Assembly (NCBI GenBank): GCA_030583925.1
Contig: CP129482.1
Span: forward strand, 2,914,001-2,978,000
Reading direction: 5' to 3'
DNA: 64,000 nucleotides
DNA from: Anaerolineales bacterium
GTDB lineage: Bacteria; Chloroflexota; Anaerolineae; Anaerolineales; Villigracilaceae
Part shown: one piece after another, positions 25,502-35,566 of the stretch
Layout of the letters: each line of letters begins with the position of its first letter
How positions within the stretch are numbered: the first letter of the stretch is position 1
Translations under genes and position numbers: made by a program
Notes under the pieces: model-generated
Told to the model about the DNA's origin: nothing
Database searches by the model: none
The model's input: the letters and a program-made list of their open reading frames with translations, nothing else

Positions 25502-28500
25502 TTAGCGGTCTGGCAAGATATTCACAAGAACCGCCCTTACGACCACCCGCCGTAGGTATGATTTTGTTTTGGCATCGTAGGTGTCGCAGGTTACTAAAGT
25601 GATGACCGATTGGTCTTCGTGATTCAGCACACTAATATCATCCGGCGCAGCATAGACATTCGAGACGATCTTATACGTATACACATAGCCTGAATTATGG
25701 ACAAAGATGTAATCGCCAGCTTTCACATACTTCAGGCGGGCAAACAGACCCGGCTTCCCATCCGCGTTGACGACGTGTGCGCTGATGACGCTGTTTCCGC
25801 TCCAAGTGGGATAAGCGGTTCCTTCCAACCATCCGGCTTGATCCTGTAACCACGAGAGGTCCCACCCCCCATCCTTTAACTGCACGCCCGCGATATTGGA
25901 TCTAACTCGAATGACGGGAATCTCAAGCACAAGGCTAGACGAATTGTAGGACGGTTTCGATGCCGCATCCAGCGGGGTGACAACATTAGGAGCAAAGCCG
26001 GTGTCTAAGATTTGCAAGCCTGCGCCGGTAGTTGTTGTTCCGGACCCGGACCCACCCCCACCTCCTCCGCCGCCAGTGACCGGGTTCAACTGAAGCGCGT
26101 CACTATCGCCGTAGATCGTGTTGATCGGGTTGGGGCTGGTGGGATCGTAAAATCTTTCTGTTGCAAAAGAATTCGGCGGATTGGAGAAAGAATCCGGTAC
26201 GCTTTGATCGCCCGGTTCGCTTGTCCATTGAACAGCCGCCACATTGGTGATCGTCTGATTCGGAGCAAGGAGCGCGTTACCCGTAACCGTAAAACGAATG
26301 ACCAAATCGGCGGCGGGCAAACGCGGATACGTCGCCCATGTAGCGCTGATCGTTCGCGTTGGGATATCGTACACACAGGTGGTCGCGGGATATGCGCCGG
26401 CGTTACAATCCAACGTTCCGGTTACGAAATCGAGTTCAGCCGGCAAGGCATCTGTCACCAACACATCGAATGCGTCGGCGCGGCTGTTTGCCGTGTGAGA
26501 AATCGTAAGCGTGAAATCAACAGGCGTGCCGGTAGCAACGAAAGTCGCGTTAGAGGATTTCACGATCTGAAGGTCAGGTTCGATCAATGTGACTTGTCGC
26601 GAAACGGGTCCAAGGCTGCCGTTATTCCATGTAAACACGGCGCTATTATTTAATACTGTTTGAGTTGCCGCGCCGCGATTCGCCGGGATATCGAGAACAA
26701 TAGCGCGGTAGGTAATGGTCAGAGTGGCGTCGGTTTGACCGGTATTGACAATGTTGCCAAGCGAGAATATGACTTGACGATCTATATCTTCGGGCAAGCC
26801 CGTTCCGGTATCGTTGGTTGTTACGTTGTTGGCGCAGATAGTACTGAAATCGCCCGGCGCAAGGCTGGTCGTTAATGTCCCTGCGGAGGGGGTAACGCTC
26901 ACGCAATCGAAGAGCGCAAGACCGCGATCCATCGTATCCACTACTTGGGCGTTATCGTACGTTCCCGGCACAGACGGCGGAATAGTTACTACAACCTGAT
27001 AGGTTACCAATTCACCAATGGTGGCGATGGAAGGCGTAATGGTCTTGATAATTCCGTTGTTCGCCTGAACGAAGCCAAAGTCCATGGTGGGGTTAGTAGT
27101 GGTTCCATTATTTTGATTGACCGTGTTGTTGTTCAAGGCACCGGCGCTGCCTGGGGTGAGCGTGATGATCGCGCTTGTCGTAATCCCCGCGCCGGTCCCA
27201 ATACCATTATCGTTATCGTCACGGTTGGTATCAGGGTTGGCGCTATCGGCTGCGTCGAATGTATCAATCGTGCTGGTATATCCGGTGGGACCGGTCACCA
27301 CAACGATGTAACTACCTTGCGGAAGTCCGCTGAACATATAGTTTCCATTTACGTCAGTTAGCATTCCGCCGGACGCGTCATCGGTGGTTCCAAGGATGCC
27401 ATCAGGACCCACGTTGATTTCAGTTGTTCCGTCTGCCGCGAACAATTGAACCGTTACACCTTGAAGAGGAACATCGCCCGCGTCGAATGTGCCGTTGTTG
27501 TTTACATCTTCGAAGACAAGATTGCCCAATTCAAGGCGGTAGAAACCGAAGTCAACGGTCATGTTGGCGCGTTGATCAATGGCGCCTTGCCCCAAAGGCG
27601 CGTCCGCTTCGAGCGTTGGTTCGGTGAGTCCGGGTCCCAAGGTAGCAACACTGCTGACTACGGCGCCAGCAAACGTCCCTGCGTTTTGAAGCGTGCCGTT
27701 GTCGTCATCGTCAATATCGGTATTTGCAAGCGAGGCGGTAGGCTCTAGCAGGTTGCCCGTGTTGTCAATGGTTGTGCCGCTGCTCCAGTACCCTTCAAGC
27801 GCGCCGCTAGCCGCGAAATTGCTCGCCGGTAAGACAACTTGATAATCACCAGCAGGCAGTCCATCGAACCGATAGTAGCCATTCGCGTCGGTCGTTGTAG
27901 TTGCGACTAGCGTCGGGTTTCCGAGCGCGTCCAGCGCATACAACTGGACAGTGACGTTCGGGGATCCGACTTCAACTCCGTTGTCACGCGCGCTGTCATT
28001 GTCGGTATCGAACCAGACACGGTTGCCGATGCTATAAGATGGCACGAAGCCGAAATCAACGGTCATGTTGGCGTTGGCGTCGGGCGCGCCTTGTCCATTG
28101 GGTGCATCCTCGTTGAGCGGTTCGGCAGGTCCTGGCGGACCAAGTTGAACCGTGCCGCTGCGAATGCCATTAACCAAATCGGGCGTTGTGCCAATGCCGT
28201 TATCGGTAACGTCAATATCCACATTCGGGTTGGTTTCATCTACGGAACTGCTGGCAAGGCTAAACAAGGGGTTGCCGGTGTTGAAGTTGGATGCGGCAAT
28301 CTCGACAATGTAGCCGCCAGCGTTCAGGTTGTCGAAACGGTAGTAGCCGTTCGCGTCTGTTGTGGTGGTGGCTAGGATGCCGCCGTCGGGTATGCCGTCG
28401 TTGTCCGTATCCCTGTAGAGGTTCACTACTACATTTGCGATGCCGACTTCGCCGCCATCCTGCACGCCATTATCGGCAATTCCGCCTCCGGTTCCATCAT

Positions 28501-31465
28501 CCAGCCAGACACAGTTGCCGAGGCTGTATGAGCCGGCGAAGCCGAAATCGTAGGTATGGTTGTTGTCGCCGGGGTTGCCGGTGGTAATGGGCACCACAGC
28601 GTTGAGCCCAACCTGTACTCCATCCGAGTCGCGTTGGTCTTCACCATTTGCATTCGCATCGTTGACGGTCAGCGTCAACCCAGCCAATGCCGCTTGGTTG
28701 GTCGGTATCCGAATCTCGTATTGTGAATTTGGATTCAAGTCGTCAATCAGGTAAATATGATTACCTGTCGAGACGCCCGGGCCGGAGCTAAAGAAGTAGG
28801 CGCCGGTCGCGTCGGTGACGGCAGTTGCGATCAGATTTCCGCTCTGATCATACAATTCGACTGTCACACCCGCGATGGGAAGTTCGTCAGCGTCTTGTAT
28901 GCCGTCATTATCCGCGTCGAGCCAGACGCGATTACCGATCTCGATAGGAGCCGTAAAGCAGAAACCTTCGATATCTCCCAAGCCTGCGGCTTTGCCGAAG
29001 GTTGTGGCGCCGCCGCCGGCATCCCTGTTGAACACTTCATACGCCCGCGAGCGAGTACCTGTGAGATTGTTGAACCATGCGACACCGCCTTCGCGAATGT
29101 CAAACGGATCGAAGATCGAAACGGCAACTTCATTGCTACCGGGTATCAGTAATAATCCGCCAAGGGTAATTTCATGATGCGTACCCGCGTTCGGGTCTGT
29201 TGAACCTCCAAACCCGTCAACGAACATATCCTGCCAATAGTATTCGCCGCCGCCCGGCCCTTGAGCAGGAACGCTCCCTGCGCCTCCGGTGGTAATGCCG
29301 CCGCAGGATGCGTTACTTTCAAGAACATAGCCTCCGCCGCTGCCGCACAACCGAAGCGTATCGCCTGCCGAGACCCCCTCAAACAACTCACCAGTCGGAA
29401 CAACATTGACATTATCCACGCGCGTATAATTTGTCTGATCGTTATATAAGGTCGCGCCAACGCCGGGAACCGTCGGCTCATCCCACGGGTCAGAAGTAGC
29501 CAGATTCATGTTACCGGTTTGGTGCCCTAAGCGATCCATCAAACCAATGATCATATCGCCATTGGTATCAAACTCAATATCCGAAAGAATCGGCTGTGGA
29601 TAAATGATCTGTTTGCTGAACGGGAGATCAGCCGCACTGGTGCAAGGCGAATGACAAAGCGCGGTCATGATCGGCGACCACGGACGCCAAGCGGCTGAAT
29701 ACCCCGGAGGACCGCCATACACTGCCGGGTTGCTCGCAAAGCCTCGAGGATAATTCAATGAAAACTCGGCAACCAACGAGAAACTTGTCGACGGCGCTGC
29801 TGTTTCGGGGACACTGAGAATGTAGGCGCGCAGATCGTTTACGTTCTGCGTGCTCTCCGCCGAACATACAACGCCGATATACACATTTCCTTGATGAATC
29901 TCAACCGCCCATGGACGAACATCATTGACGTTACATGCGGTAGCGTTCCCCGGCAAGCTGACCGGAAACGCTGAAAAATCATTAATACTGGTTGGAGGCG
30001 TCGCAGGGTTGCCAACATTAATTCGATATAACGTCTGGTTGGCAAGATTCATCACCCACAAGGACGCGTCGTCCGACCCCATGTCAATATCGCCGATGGC
30101 AACCTTACCGACTGCATCCCATCCATTGGGGTCGGTATTAGGATCCGATGCAACAATGGAGAGTCCCCGTGCAGCATTCGTTCCCAGAGGGACACCTTCC
30201 GTTGGAATACCAAAAATCGCCATGTTCAGGAAGAGCGATGCAGGCGCTAGCGCATTCCCAGTGGCTGGGTTAATTTGAACGGAATAGATCGCACCGGGTC
30301 CTCCGGGACCTAAACCGGCGTGACGCTTTGCCAACGCGCCAGCAAAAAGCGTTCCGGTAGAACGTTGAATTCCCAATCCCCACGTTGCCCCAATCTGCGC
30401 GCCTGTGGCAAGCGTATTTTCGATGGTGGTATCCTCTCGACCATACGCATCATAAGGAAAGGATACTAGCACGCCTTGCCCTGCGGAGGTGCTTCCAGCG
30501 GCTAACGGATCACCGTTTATATAGCATGGCGAAATCAGCCAAGGGTTGTTCTGGCAATACTCATCTGGCTTTGCCAACCCCAAGTCCACACCTGCGGCGG
30601 GACTGGTAACAAATTGGACCGTGGTACCCGAGTCTCTTCCGAACGCGCCGGGGCGCAAATCGGCAGGAACATTTGAAAATTCAACGCGCAACTGTGTGCC
30701 GTCTGCAATGCCATTAAATGTATAAGAACCGTCAGCCGCCGTTGTAGTTTGCGCCACTTGATTGCCCGTAGCATCATAGGCGGTTACAACAACGCCCGGC
30801 AGGCCTGTATCGTTTTGTTCTCGGGTACCGCTATCGTTATAGTCGGTAAAGACCACCCCGGTGACCGTGTTCGGGTTCGCGCTGGTAATGGTCATTTCCG
30901 ACTGGTTATACGTTCCATTTTGACCGTTACGCGTGTCGCAAACAGATAGTGTCCATACTCCCTGCGCATCCTCGCCTTTGAAAGCGCTTAATGCTTCGAA
31001 AGGCCTAGAATCCCGATCGTAGAATGGGGCGGCTACCAGGTCGTCATCGTTATCGTAAAGGGAATTGATACTCGAATCATCGAGCAAAACGTCATAATTA
31101 TCATAATCATCTGGACTGGCTATGACGGGTGAGCCGAGACCGCCGCCTGAAATTAGCACAACGGATGTTCCACTTGGGGATGTCAACGTAACCCGTACGT
31201 CGCTCCGGCGCGGGTGAGAAACGTTGATCCCAACATTGACATCTGAAACGATCAGGCTAGTCGCTACATTAAACGTGCGCGTGATAGAGGTTGTACAACT
31301 TAACCCAACGGACGGATCGGGTATCGCGCCAGGGGTAGCATCGCCTACTGTGGTGGTCAGCGCGAGCGCTGTATGCGTCTCCAAGCCAAGCAGGCTCATT
31401 AAAAGAACTAGGGCGGTAATAAGTGTCACCGCCCTGAAGAACAAACGCTTGAAAGAATTGTTCAT
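25502..31465 (-). CDS. Giant SdrD-repeat surface protein with ILDTG motif and C-terminal sortase domain (1987 aa)
   Basis: Paralogue of the 2778-aa protein with the same order. Signal peptide 1-37, P-like domain about 55-195, one SdrD B-like domain (200-265) and a Cys-containing head (about 300-830). Only four SdrD B-like repeats follow (837-1463), then DUF11-like domains (1465-1790) and a Gly-rich hinge with eight or more Gly near 1800. ILDTG is at 1819-1823, again followed by FAPN, then the sortase domain with His1897 (VISAHVV), Cys1960 in the canonical TLVTC, and Arg in YLRRVVVRA. Pro of LPxTG is Asp here. The ATG at 31465 has AAGGTGA 7 bases upstream, nearly the same leader as its paralogue, while an upstream in-frame start lacks a site. 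The two genes are a tandem duplication with divergent repeat numbers. Confidence 0.88.
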   Translation of the reverse strand: MNNSFKRLFFRAVTLITALVLLMSLLGLETHTALALTTTVGDATPGAIPDPSVGLSCTTSITRTFNVATSLIVSDVNVGINVSHPRRSDVRVTLTSPSGTSVVLISGGGLGSPVIASPDDYDNYDVLLDDSSINSLYDNDDDLVAAPFYDRDSRPFEALSAFKGEDAQGVWTLSVCDTRNGQNGTYNQSEMTITSANPNTVTGVVFTDYNDSGTREQNDTGLPGVVVTAYDATGNQVAQTTTAADGSYTFNGIADGTQLRVEFSNVPADLRPGAFGRDSGTTVQFVTSPAAGVDLGLAKPDEYCQNNPWLISPCYINGDPLAAGSTSAGQGVLVSFPYDAYGREDTTIENTLATGAQIGATWGLGIQRSTGTLFAGALAKRHAGLGPGGPGAIYSVQINPATGNALAPASLFLNMAIFGIPTEGVPLGTNAARGLSIVASDPNTDPNGWDAVGKVAIGDIDMGSDDASLWVMNLANQTLYRINVGNPATPPTSINDFSAFPVSLPGNATACNVNDVRPWAVEIHQGNVYIGVVCSAESTQNVNDLRAYILSVPETAAPSTSFSLVAEFSLNYPRGFASNPAVYGGPPGYSAAWRPWSPIMTALCHSPCTSAADLPFSKQIIYPQPILSDIEFDTNGDMIIGLMDRLGHQTGNMNLATSDPWDEPTVPGVGATLYNDQTNYTRVDNVNVVPTGELFEGVSAGDTLRLCGSGGGYVLESNASCGGITTGGAGSVPAQGPGGGEYYWQDMFVDGFGGSTDPNAGTHHEITLGGLLLIPGSNEVAVSIFDPFDIREGGVAWFNNLTGTRSRAYEVFNRDAGGGATTFGKAAGLGDIEGFCFTAPIEIGNRVWLDADNDGIQDADELPIAGVTVELYDQSGNLIATAVTDATGAYFFSSGPGVSTGNHIYLIDDLNPNSQYEIRIPTNQAALAGLTLTVNDANANGEDQRDSDGVQVGLNAVVPITTGNPGDNNHTYDFGFAGSYSLGNCVWLDDGTGGGIADNGVQDGGEVGIANVVVNLYRDTDNDGIPDGGILATTTTDANGYYRFDNLNAGGYIVEIAASNFNTGNPLFSLASSSVDETNPNVDIDVTDNGIGTTPDLVNGIRSGTVQLGPPGPAEPLNEDAPNGQGAPDANANMTVDFGFVPSYSIGNRVWFDTDNDSARDNGVEVGSPNVTVQLYALDALGNPTLVATTTTDANGYYRFDGLPAGDYQVVLPASNFAASGALEGYWSSGTTIDNTGNLLEPTASLANTDIDDDDNGTLQNAGTFAGAVVSSVATLGPGLTEPTLEADAPLGQGAIDQRANMTVDFGFYRLELGNLVFEDVNNNGTFDAGDVPLQGVTVQLFAADGTTEINVGPDGILGTTDDASGGMLTDVNGNYMFSGLPQGSYIVVVTGPTGYTSTIDTFDAADSANPDTNRDDNDNGIGTGAGITTSAIITLTPGSAGALNNNTVNQNNGTTTNPTMDFGFVQANNGIIKTITPSIATIGELVTYQVVVTIPPSVPGTYDNAQVVDTMDRGLALFDCVSVTPSAGTLTTSLAPGDFSTICANNVTTNDTGTGLPEDIDRQVIFSLGNIVNTGQTDATLTITYRAIVLDIPANRGAATQTVLNNSAVFTWNNGSLGPVSRQVTLIEPDLQIVKSSNATFVATGTPVDFTLTISHTANSRADAFDVLVTDALPAELDFVTGTLDCNAGAYPATTCVYDIPTRTISATWATYPRLPAADLVIRFTVTGNALLAPNQTITNVAAVQWTSEPGDQSVPDSFSNPPNSFATERFYDPTSPNPINTIYGDSDALQLNPVTGGGGGGGGSGSGTTTTGAGLQILDTGFAPNVVTPLDAASKPSYNSSSLVLEIPVIRVRSNIAGVQLKDGGWDLSWLQDQAGWLEGTAYPTWSGNSVISAHVVNADGKPGLFARLKYVKAGDYIFVHNSGYVYTYKIVSNVYAAPDDISVLNHEDQSVITLVTCDTYDAKTKSYLRRVVVRAVLVNILPDR
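25510..26011 (-). other. LPxTG-like motif plus sortase domain of the second giant protein
   Basis: ILDTG codons at 25997-26011, His codon at 25775-25777, Cys codon at 25586-25588. The TLxTC signature is perfect, so the enzyme is probably active. The Pro-to-Asp change in the motif makes it uncertain that this copy is recognised as a substrate. Confidence 0.8.
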
Positions 31466-31584
31466 TATGCTCACCTTACAATCAGTTAACAAAAATGATT
31501 TTTGCATTATATCGCACATGCATCAGCGTGTGGAAGGCAAATTCCCTTCGGGGAGTGGTGAAAAGGATACGTAAAAAATTTCTC

Positions 31585-31642
31585 TGCCACAGAGATCACA
31601 GAGTTCTTTGAGAGAAAAACACAAAATCTCTGTGGGCTCTGC
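31585..31642 (+). repeat. Dispersed CCACAGAG hairpin repeat, copy 1
   Basis: An imperfect inverted repeat starting CCACAGAGATCACAGAG and ending AAATCTCTGTGG. The reverse complement of 35567-35628 matches it over most of its length, so the two copies are inverted relative to each other about 4 kb apart. Confidence 0.7.
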
Positions 31643-31961
31643 CGTCTCACACCGGCGCGCTCGCGGCACGAACGGTGTGGCTTAGCACACCCAATAAGCC
31701 ACTCTCTCCCTTCGCAAAAAAGCCGACTTTTAGTTTCCGCCTCACCGTCGGGAATGATGCGGAAAGTCATCAAATGGAAAAGTATGCTTTCATCCAAGCA
31801 GAATCCATGAAACGCCTGCTACTAGAACAGAATACGAAAAGAAGGGACGCATTTCGCTGCCAGACAAAATTATCCCCAAACAAGGAAACTTGCAAACTCA
31901 AGACGAAAAAATACCCAAAGGGATACAATATTTTTCCTTCAATTTCTCACTCCCCAAATGA

Positions 31962-31967
31962 TACAAT
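31962..31967 (+). promoter_or_regulatory. Putative -10 box of a leaderless histidine-kinase transcript
   Basis: TACAAT is followed by 6 bases (CGCCTC) and the ATG at 31974. No Shine-Dalgarno is present. The spacing equals that found before the genes at 38579 and 54507. Confidence 0.5.
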
Positions 31968-31973
31968 CGCCTC

Positions 31974-33506
31974 ATGCTTCCCGACCTGCGCGTGCGACAG
32001 CGCGATTACCTGCTCGAGATCTCCCGCGCCCTCACGCAGGAACTCAACCTCGAAAAACTCCTCGAGTGGATTCTGCGCCTCTCGACGGAAATCCTCGCGG
32101 GACAGGCTGGCATCATCGCCCTCAAAGAACGGGATGGCTGGCGCGTCGCTGCCGCCCATGGAATTGCCCCAGCTTTCCTCAGCTACCTCTCCCCTCTGCT
32201 GGCGGACGAAAACGTCCGCGAACTGGACGTGATCGAACTTAACCGCATGTTGAAGGAATTGACCTACACCGCGAGCATGGGATTGCTCAACGGCACCGCG
32301 TTAGCGCTCGTGGCGCACAAACAAGTCATTGGCGTTATTTTTATTTTTAGGAACTACGAAAGCGGATTCACCCTCAACGACCGCGTGATTCTTCAATCCT
32401 TTGCGGATCAAGCCGCGATCGCTGTGTATAACGCCCAACTCTATGGACAGGTCTCGTACGAAAAACAACGCCTCGACGCGCTCCTCGACTCCGCCGCCGA
32501 CGGCATCATCATCCTCAACGCGGATTTGACCATCGAACGCGTCAACGACGCGTTCGAACGCATCTACGGCAAGACGCACGATGAATTGGTAAACACGCCG
32601 CACGATGAGGTGATTCGCTGGGCGGGCGAACCGCAGGGATCAACATTAAATGAGGCGATAGCAAACGGCTGGCCCCTCACCCCGAACGCGACCTTGTACG
32701 TAGAAGGCGACCTCGAACGTGAATTGCCGCCAGCATTGCCTGTCGGTGTTACCTATGCCCCATTGATTTCACCCGAAGGAAAGTTGCGCAACATCATTGT
32801 CAGCGTGCGCGACATTACACACTTCAGAACGGCGGACGAACTCAAGGCAACTTTTATTTCCATCGTCAGCCACGAACTGCGGACGCCCGTCGCGCTCATC
32901 AAAGGATATGCGTCCACGTTGCGGCGCGACGACGCCAAATGGGACAAGCGCACGATCAGCGATTCGCTCGCGGTGATCGAAGAGGAAGCGGATCGCCTGA
33001 GCAAAATGGTGGATGATCTACTCGACGCGTCGCGGTTGCAGGCTGGCGGATTGAGCCTCAATCGAGCGGACGTGTCGCTCCCGACGTTGGCGAGTCGCAT
33101 CGCCGAACGGTTTACCACACAGACAAAAAATCACACCATCGTCACCGACTTCCCTGAAAAATTCCCAGTGGTGGTTGCGGACGAGACGCGCATCGAGCAA
33201 GTTATCTCCAATCTTGTTTCCAATTCAATCAAGTACTCAGCAAAGGGTGAGATCAAGATCAGCGGAACAGTGAGATCTGAGCAGGTGATCGTCTGTGTTT
33301 CGGATGAGGGCGCGGGCATTGATGCGAAAGATCTGCCGCACATCTTCGACCGTTTTTATCGCTCGACGAAAGCCGTCAAGCAAACGAAAGGCGCGGGGCT
33401 GGGGCTTTATCTGGCGCGGGCGATCGTCGAGGCGCATGGCGGGAGGATTTGGGCGGACCCCAAACCCGACGCGGGGGCGAGGATTTGTTTTTCGTTGCCG
33501 AGGTGA
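31974..33506 (+). CDS. Soluble GAF-PAS sensor histidine kinase
   Basis: 510 residues without membrane helices. A GAF domain covers about 20-155 (begins EISRALTQELNLEKLLEWIL) and a PAS domain about 165-285 (LLDSAADGIIILN). The HisKA dimerisation helix follows with the phospho-acceptor His in FISIVSHELRTPVALIKGY, then a HATPase_c domain with NLVSNSIKYS (N box), DEGAGI (G1) and GAGLGLYLAR (G2). No response regulator is adjacent, so it is an orphan kinase sensing a cytoplasmic signal or a diffusible ligand. The start follows a -10-like hexamer by 6 bases, suggesting a leaderless mRNA. Confidence 0.93.
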   Translation: MLPDLRVRQRDYLLEISRALTQELNLEKLLEWILRLSTEILAGQAGIIALKERDGWRVAAAHGIAPAFLSYLSPLLADENVRELDVIELNRMLKELTYTASMGLLNGTALALVAHKQVIGVIFIFRNYESGFTLNDRVILQSFADQAAIAVYNAQLYGQVSYEKQRLDALLDSAADGIIILNADLTIERVNDAFERIYGKTHDELVNTPHDEVIRWAGEPQGSTLNEAIANGWPLTPNATLYVEGDLERELPPALPVGVTYAPLISPEGKLRNIIVSVRDITHFRTADELKATFISIVSHELRTPVALIKGYASTLRRDDAKWDKRTISDSLAVIEEEADRLSKMVDDLLDASRLQAGGLSLNRADVSLPTLASRIAERFTTQTKNHTIVTDFPEKFPVVVADETRIEQVISNLVSNSIKYSAKGEIKISGTVRSEQVIVCVSDEGAGIDAKDLPHIFDRFYRSTKAVKQTKGAGLGLYLARAIVEAHGGRIWADPKPDAGARICFSLPR

Positions 33507-33508
33507 GG

Positions 33509-33632
33509 GTGCGTCGCACTTTGCACGGCAGAGGAATCTTCACGTTGAGATAAGGTTGGTGGGTTGATAAATTCCGAAGGGTTGGTGCGACGCACTTGCC
33601 CTCACCCCTGCCCCTCTCCCAAAGGGAGAGGG
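33509..33632. repeat. Cluster of inverted repeats downstream of the histidine kinase
   Basis: GTGCGTCGCAC near 33509 and its reverse complement GTGCGACGCAC near 33585 flank about 65 bases. Directly after them, CCCTCTCCC and GGGAGAGGG (33612-33620 with 33624-33632) form a 9-bp hairpin with a 3-base loop. These look like intergenic repeat debris; the hairpin lacks a U-run. Confidence 0.45.
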
Positions 33633-33723
33633 AAGTCTTGTCGGGGTGGTAAAATTTGACGAAAGCGGAATCAAGCCGACCCTGTGTCAGACGCGGGTTT
33701 ACATCCAAAAAGGAAAATGAATC

Positions 33724-35535
33724 ATGGCAAATACAATCCCACCTCGAAGCAAGATCAATAAAAAATTTACGTGGAATGCGGAGAGCGTTTTTAAGTCCGT
33801 GAAAGATTGGGAGGCAGAGGCTGGAGCGATTCTGGCGGAACTGCCTGCCGTGAAAAAATATGAGGGCAGGCTCGGCGAAAGCGCGGACGTGTTGCTCGAG
33901 GGGATGCATGCGGTGGAAGCGCTGGCGGTCCGCACGTATAAGTTGTTTATGTACGCGGGGTTTTCGAACGCGGTGGATACGACGAACCAAAAATCTGCCG
34001 CGTTGTTCGGCAAAGCGCAAGGCGTGGCGGGACAGGTCTCTGGCGCGCTGTCGTTCGTGAACCCTGAGTTGATTCAAATTGGAAAAGCCAAGCTCGACGA
34101 GTGGATTAAGGGCAACGAAAAATTGGCTGTGTACCGCCACAGTTTCGACGATCTGTTTCGTCAACAAGCGCACGTGCGTTCGGGCGAAGTGGAAGAGTTG
34201 CTCGGCATGGTCGGCGACCCGTTCAGCGGCGCGCAAAATAGCTCGAACATGTTGGTGAATGCGGACTTTAAGTTTGCGCCAGCAAAAGACAGCAAAGGCA
34301 AAAAAGTGGACGTGACACAAGGCACCATACACACGTCGCTCATGGGCAACCCCGACCGCAAGTTGCGGCAGAGCGCGTTCGAGAGTTACATGGACAAACA
34401 TCTCGAATTCAAGAATACGCTTGCGGCAAATCTTTCGACCTCCATCAAGAACAACGTCTTCAACATGCGAGCGCGCAAGTTCGAGACGACCTTGCAAGCC
34501 TCGTTGTTTGGGCTCAATATCCCTGAGAGCGTGTTCCATAATTTGATCAACACGTTCAAGAGCAAACTGCCTGTGTGGCACAGATATTTCGAGATCAAGC
34601 GCAAGGCGCTGGGTCTGCGCGACATCACGTATTACGACATGTGGGCGCCGATCGTCAAGAAAAAGACAAAAGTTCCGTTCAAGCAGGCGGTGGATTTGAT
34701 CTCGGAAAGCCTTGCGCCGCTCGGCAAAGATTACGTGGACGTGTTGCGCCGCGGCTGTCTGCAAGACCGCTGGGTAGATATTTACCCGAACAAAGGCAAA
34801 CAGAACGGCGCGTTCTCGTGGGGCGTCGCGCCCGACACGCATCCCTTCATTATGATGTCGTACACCGACGAAGTGGGAAGCATGAGCACGCTGGCGCACG
34901 AACTCGGTCACTCGATGCACTCGTACCTCACGGGTCAGAACCAGCCGCGCGTGTACAACAATTACTCGTTGTTCGTGGCGGAGGTCGCTTCGAATTTCAA
35001 CCAGGCGATGATGCGCGGTCATTTGCTCAAAACGATCAAGGACAAGAATTTCCTCATCGCATTGATCGAAGAAGCCGTGAGCGGAAACTTCTTCCGCTAT
35101 TTCTTCCAGATGCCGACTCTCGCCCGCTTCGAATTGGAGACGCATCAACGCGCCGAACGCGGCGAAGCCCTCACCGCCGACTCGCTTCAAACGCTGATGG
35201 CGGATTTGTTCACCGAAGGATTCGGTCCCAAAGTGAAAGTGGATCGCCCGCGCGTCGGGATGGTCTGGTCCACCTTCTCGCATCTTTTCGCGGACTATTA
35301 TGTCTACTCGTACGCCACAGGCATTTCTGGCGCCCACGCCCTCGCGGGACGAATCCTACGCGGCGAACCCAACGCGGCGGAGGATTATCTCGGCTTCCTC
35401 AAATCTGGCTCCTCGTTGTATCCGCTGGAGGTGTTGAAGCGCGCAGGCGTTGACCTCTCGGCGCCCAAGCCTGTCGAGGAGACGTTTGCCGTGATGGAGA
35501 GTTATATTGATCGGTTGGAGGAGTTGGTTGGTTAG
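33724..35535 (+). CDS. pepF: Oligoendopeptidase F, M3 family
   Basis: A 603-residue cytoplasmic zinc metallopeptidase that cuts short peptides. The active site is H392-E393-L-G-H396 (LAHELGHSMHSYL), with the third zinc ligand E420 in FVAEVASNFNQ. The N-terminal region contains the typical M3B helices. The C-terminal YSYATGISGAHALA contains the conserved substrate-binding Tyr. The length matches the family. AAGGAAAATGA precedes the ATG. It is separated from the kinase by a repeat-rich 217-base gap, so probably has its own promoter. Confidence 0.95.
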   Translation: MANTIPPRSKINKKFTWNAESVFKSVKDWEAEAGAILAELPAVKKYEGRLGESADVLLEGMHAVEALAVRTYKLFMYAGFSNAVDTTNQKSAALFGKAQGVAGQVSGALSFVNPELIQIGKAKLDEWIKGNEKLAVYRHSFDDLFRQQAHVRSGEVEELLGMVGDPFSGAQNSSNMLVNADFKFAPAKDSKGKKVDVTQGTIHTSLMGNPDRKLRQSAFESYMDKHLEFKNTLAANLSTSIKNNVFNMRARKFETTLQASLFGLNIPESVFHNLINTFKSKLPVWHRYFEIKRKALGLRDITYYDMWAPIVKKKTKVPFKQAVDLISESLAPLGKDYVDVLRRGCLQDRWVDIYPNKGKQNGAFSWGVAPDTHPFIMMSYTDEVGSMSTLAHELGHSMHSYLTGQNQPRVYNNYSLFVAEVASNFNQAMMRGHLLKTIKDKNFLIALIEEAVSGNFFRYFFQMPTLARFELETHQRAERGEALTADSLQTLMADLFTEGFGPKVKVDRPRVGMVWSTFSHLFADYYVYSYATGISGAHALAGRILRGEPNAAEDYLGFLKSGSSLYPLEVLKRAGVDLSAPKPVEETFAVMESYIDRLEELVG

Positions 35536-35566
35536 TTTGGTAGTTTTATAGTTAGATAGTTAGTTA

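Larger units (their letters stand above)
31466..31973. other. 508-base intergenic region between divergent giant protein and histidine kinase genes
   Basis: Contains the upstream region of the giant gene, one copy of a dispersed CCACAGAG hairpin repeat (31585-31642), and the -10 box of the kinase at 31962. Short open frames here lack ribosome sites and family resemblance. I see no gene or RNA in the remainder. Confidence 0.6.

Noticed and set aside
31675..32232. 185-codon plus-strand frame overlapping the histidine kinase start
   Set aside because: Its second half is an out-of-frame reading of the GAF domain, and its first half is intergenic with repeat debris.
33376..35337. A 653-codon open frame on the minus strand opposite pepF
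   Set aside because: Its product is rich in Arg, His and Phe in the way of a mirror-frame translation of a high-G+C gene. It overlaps the well-supported M3 peptidase almost completely.
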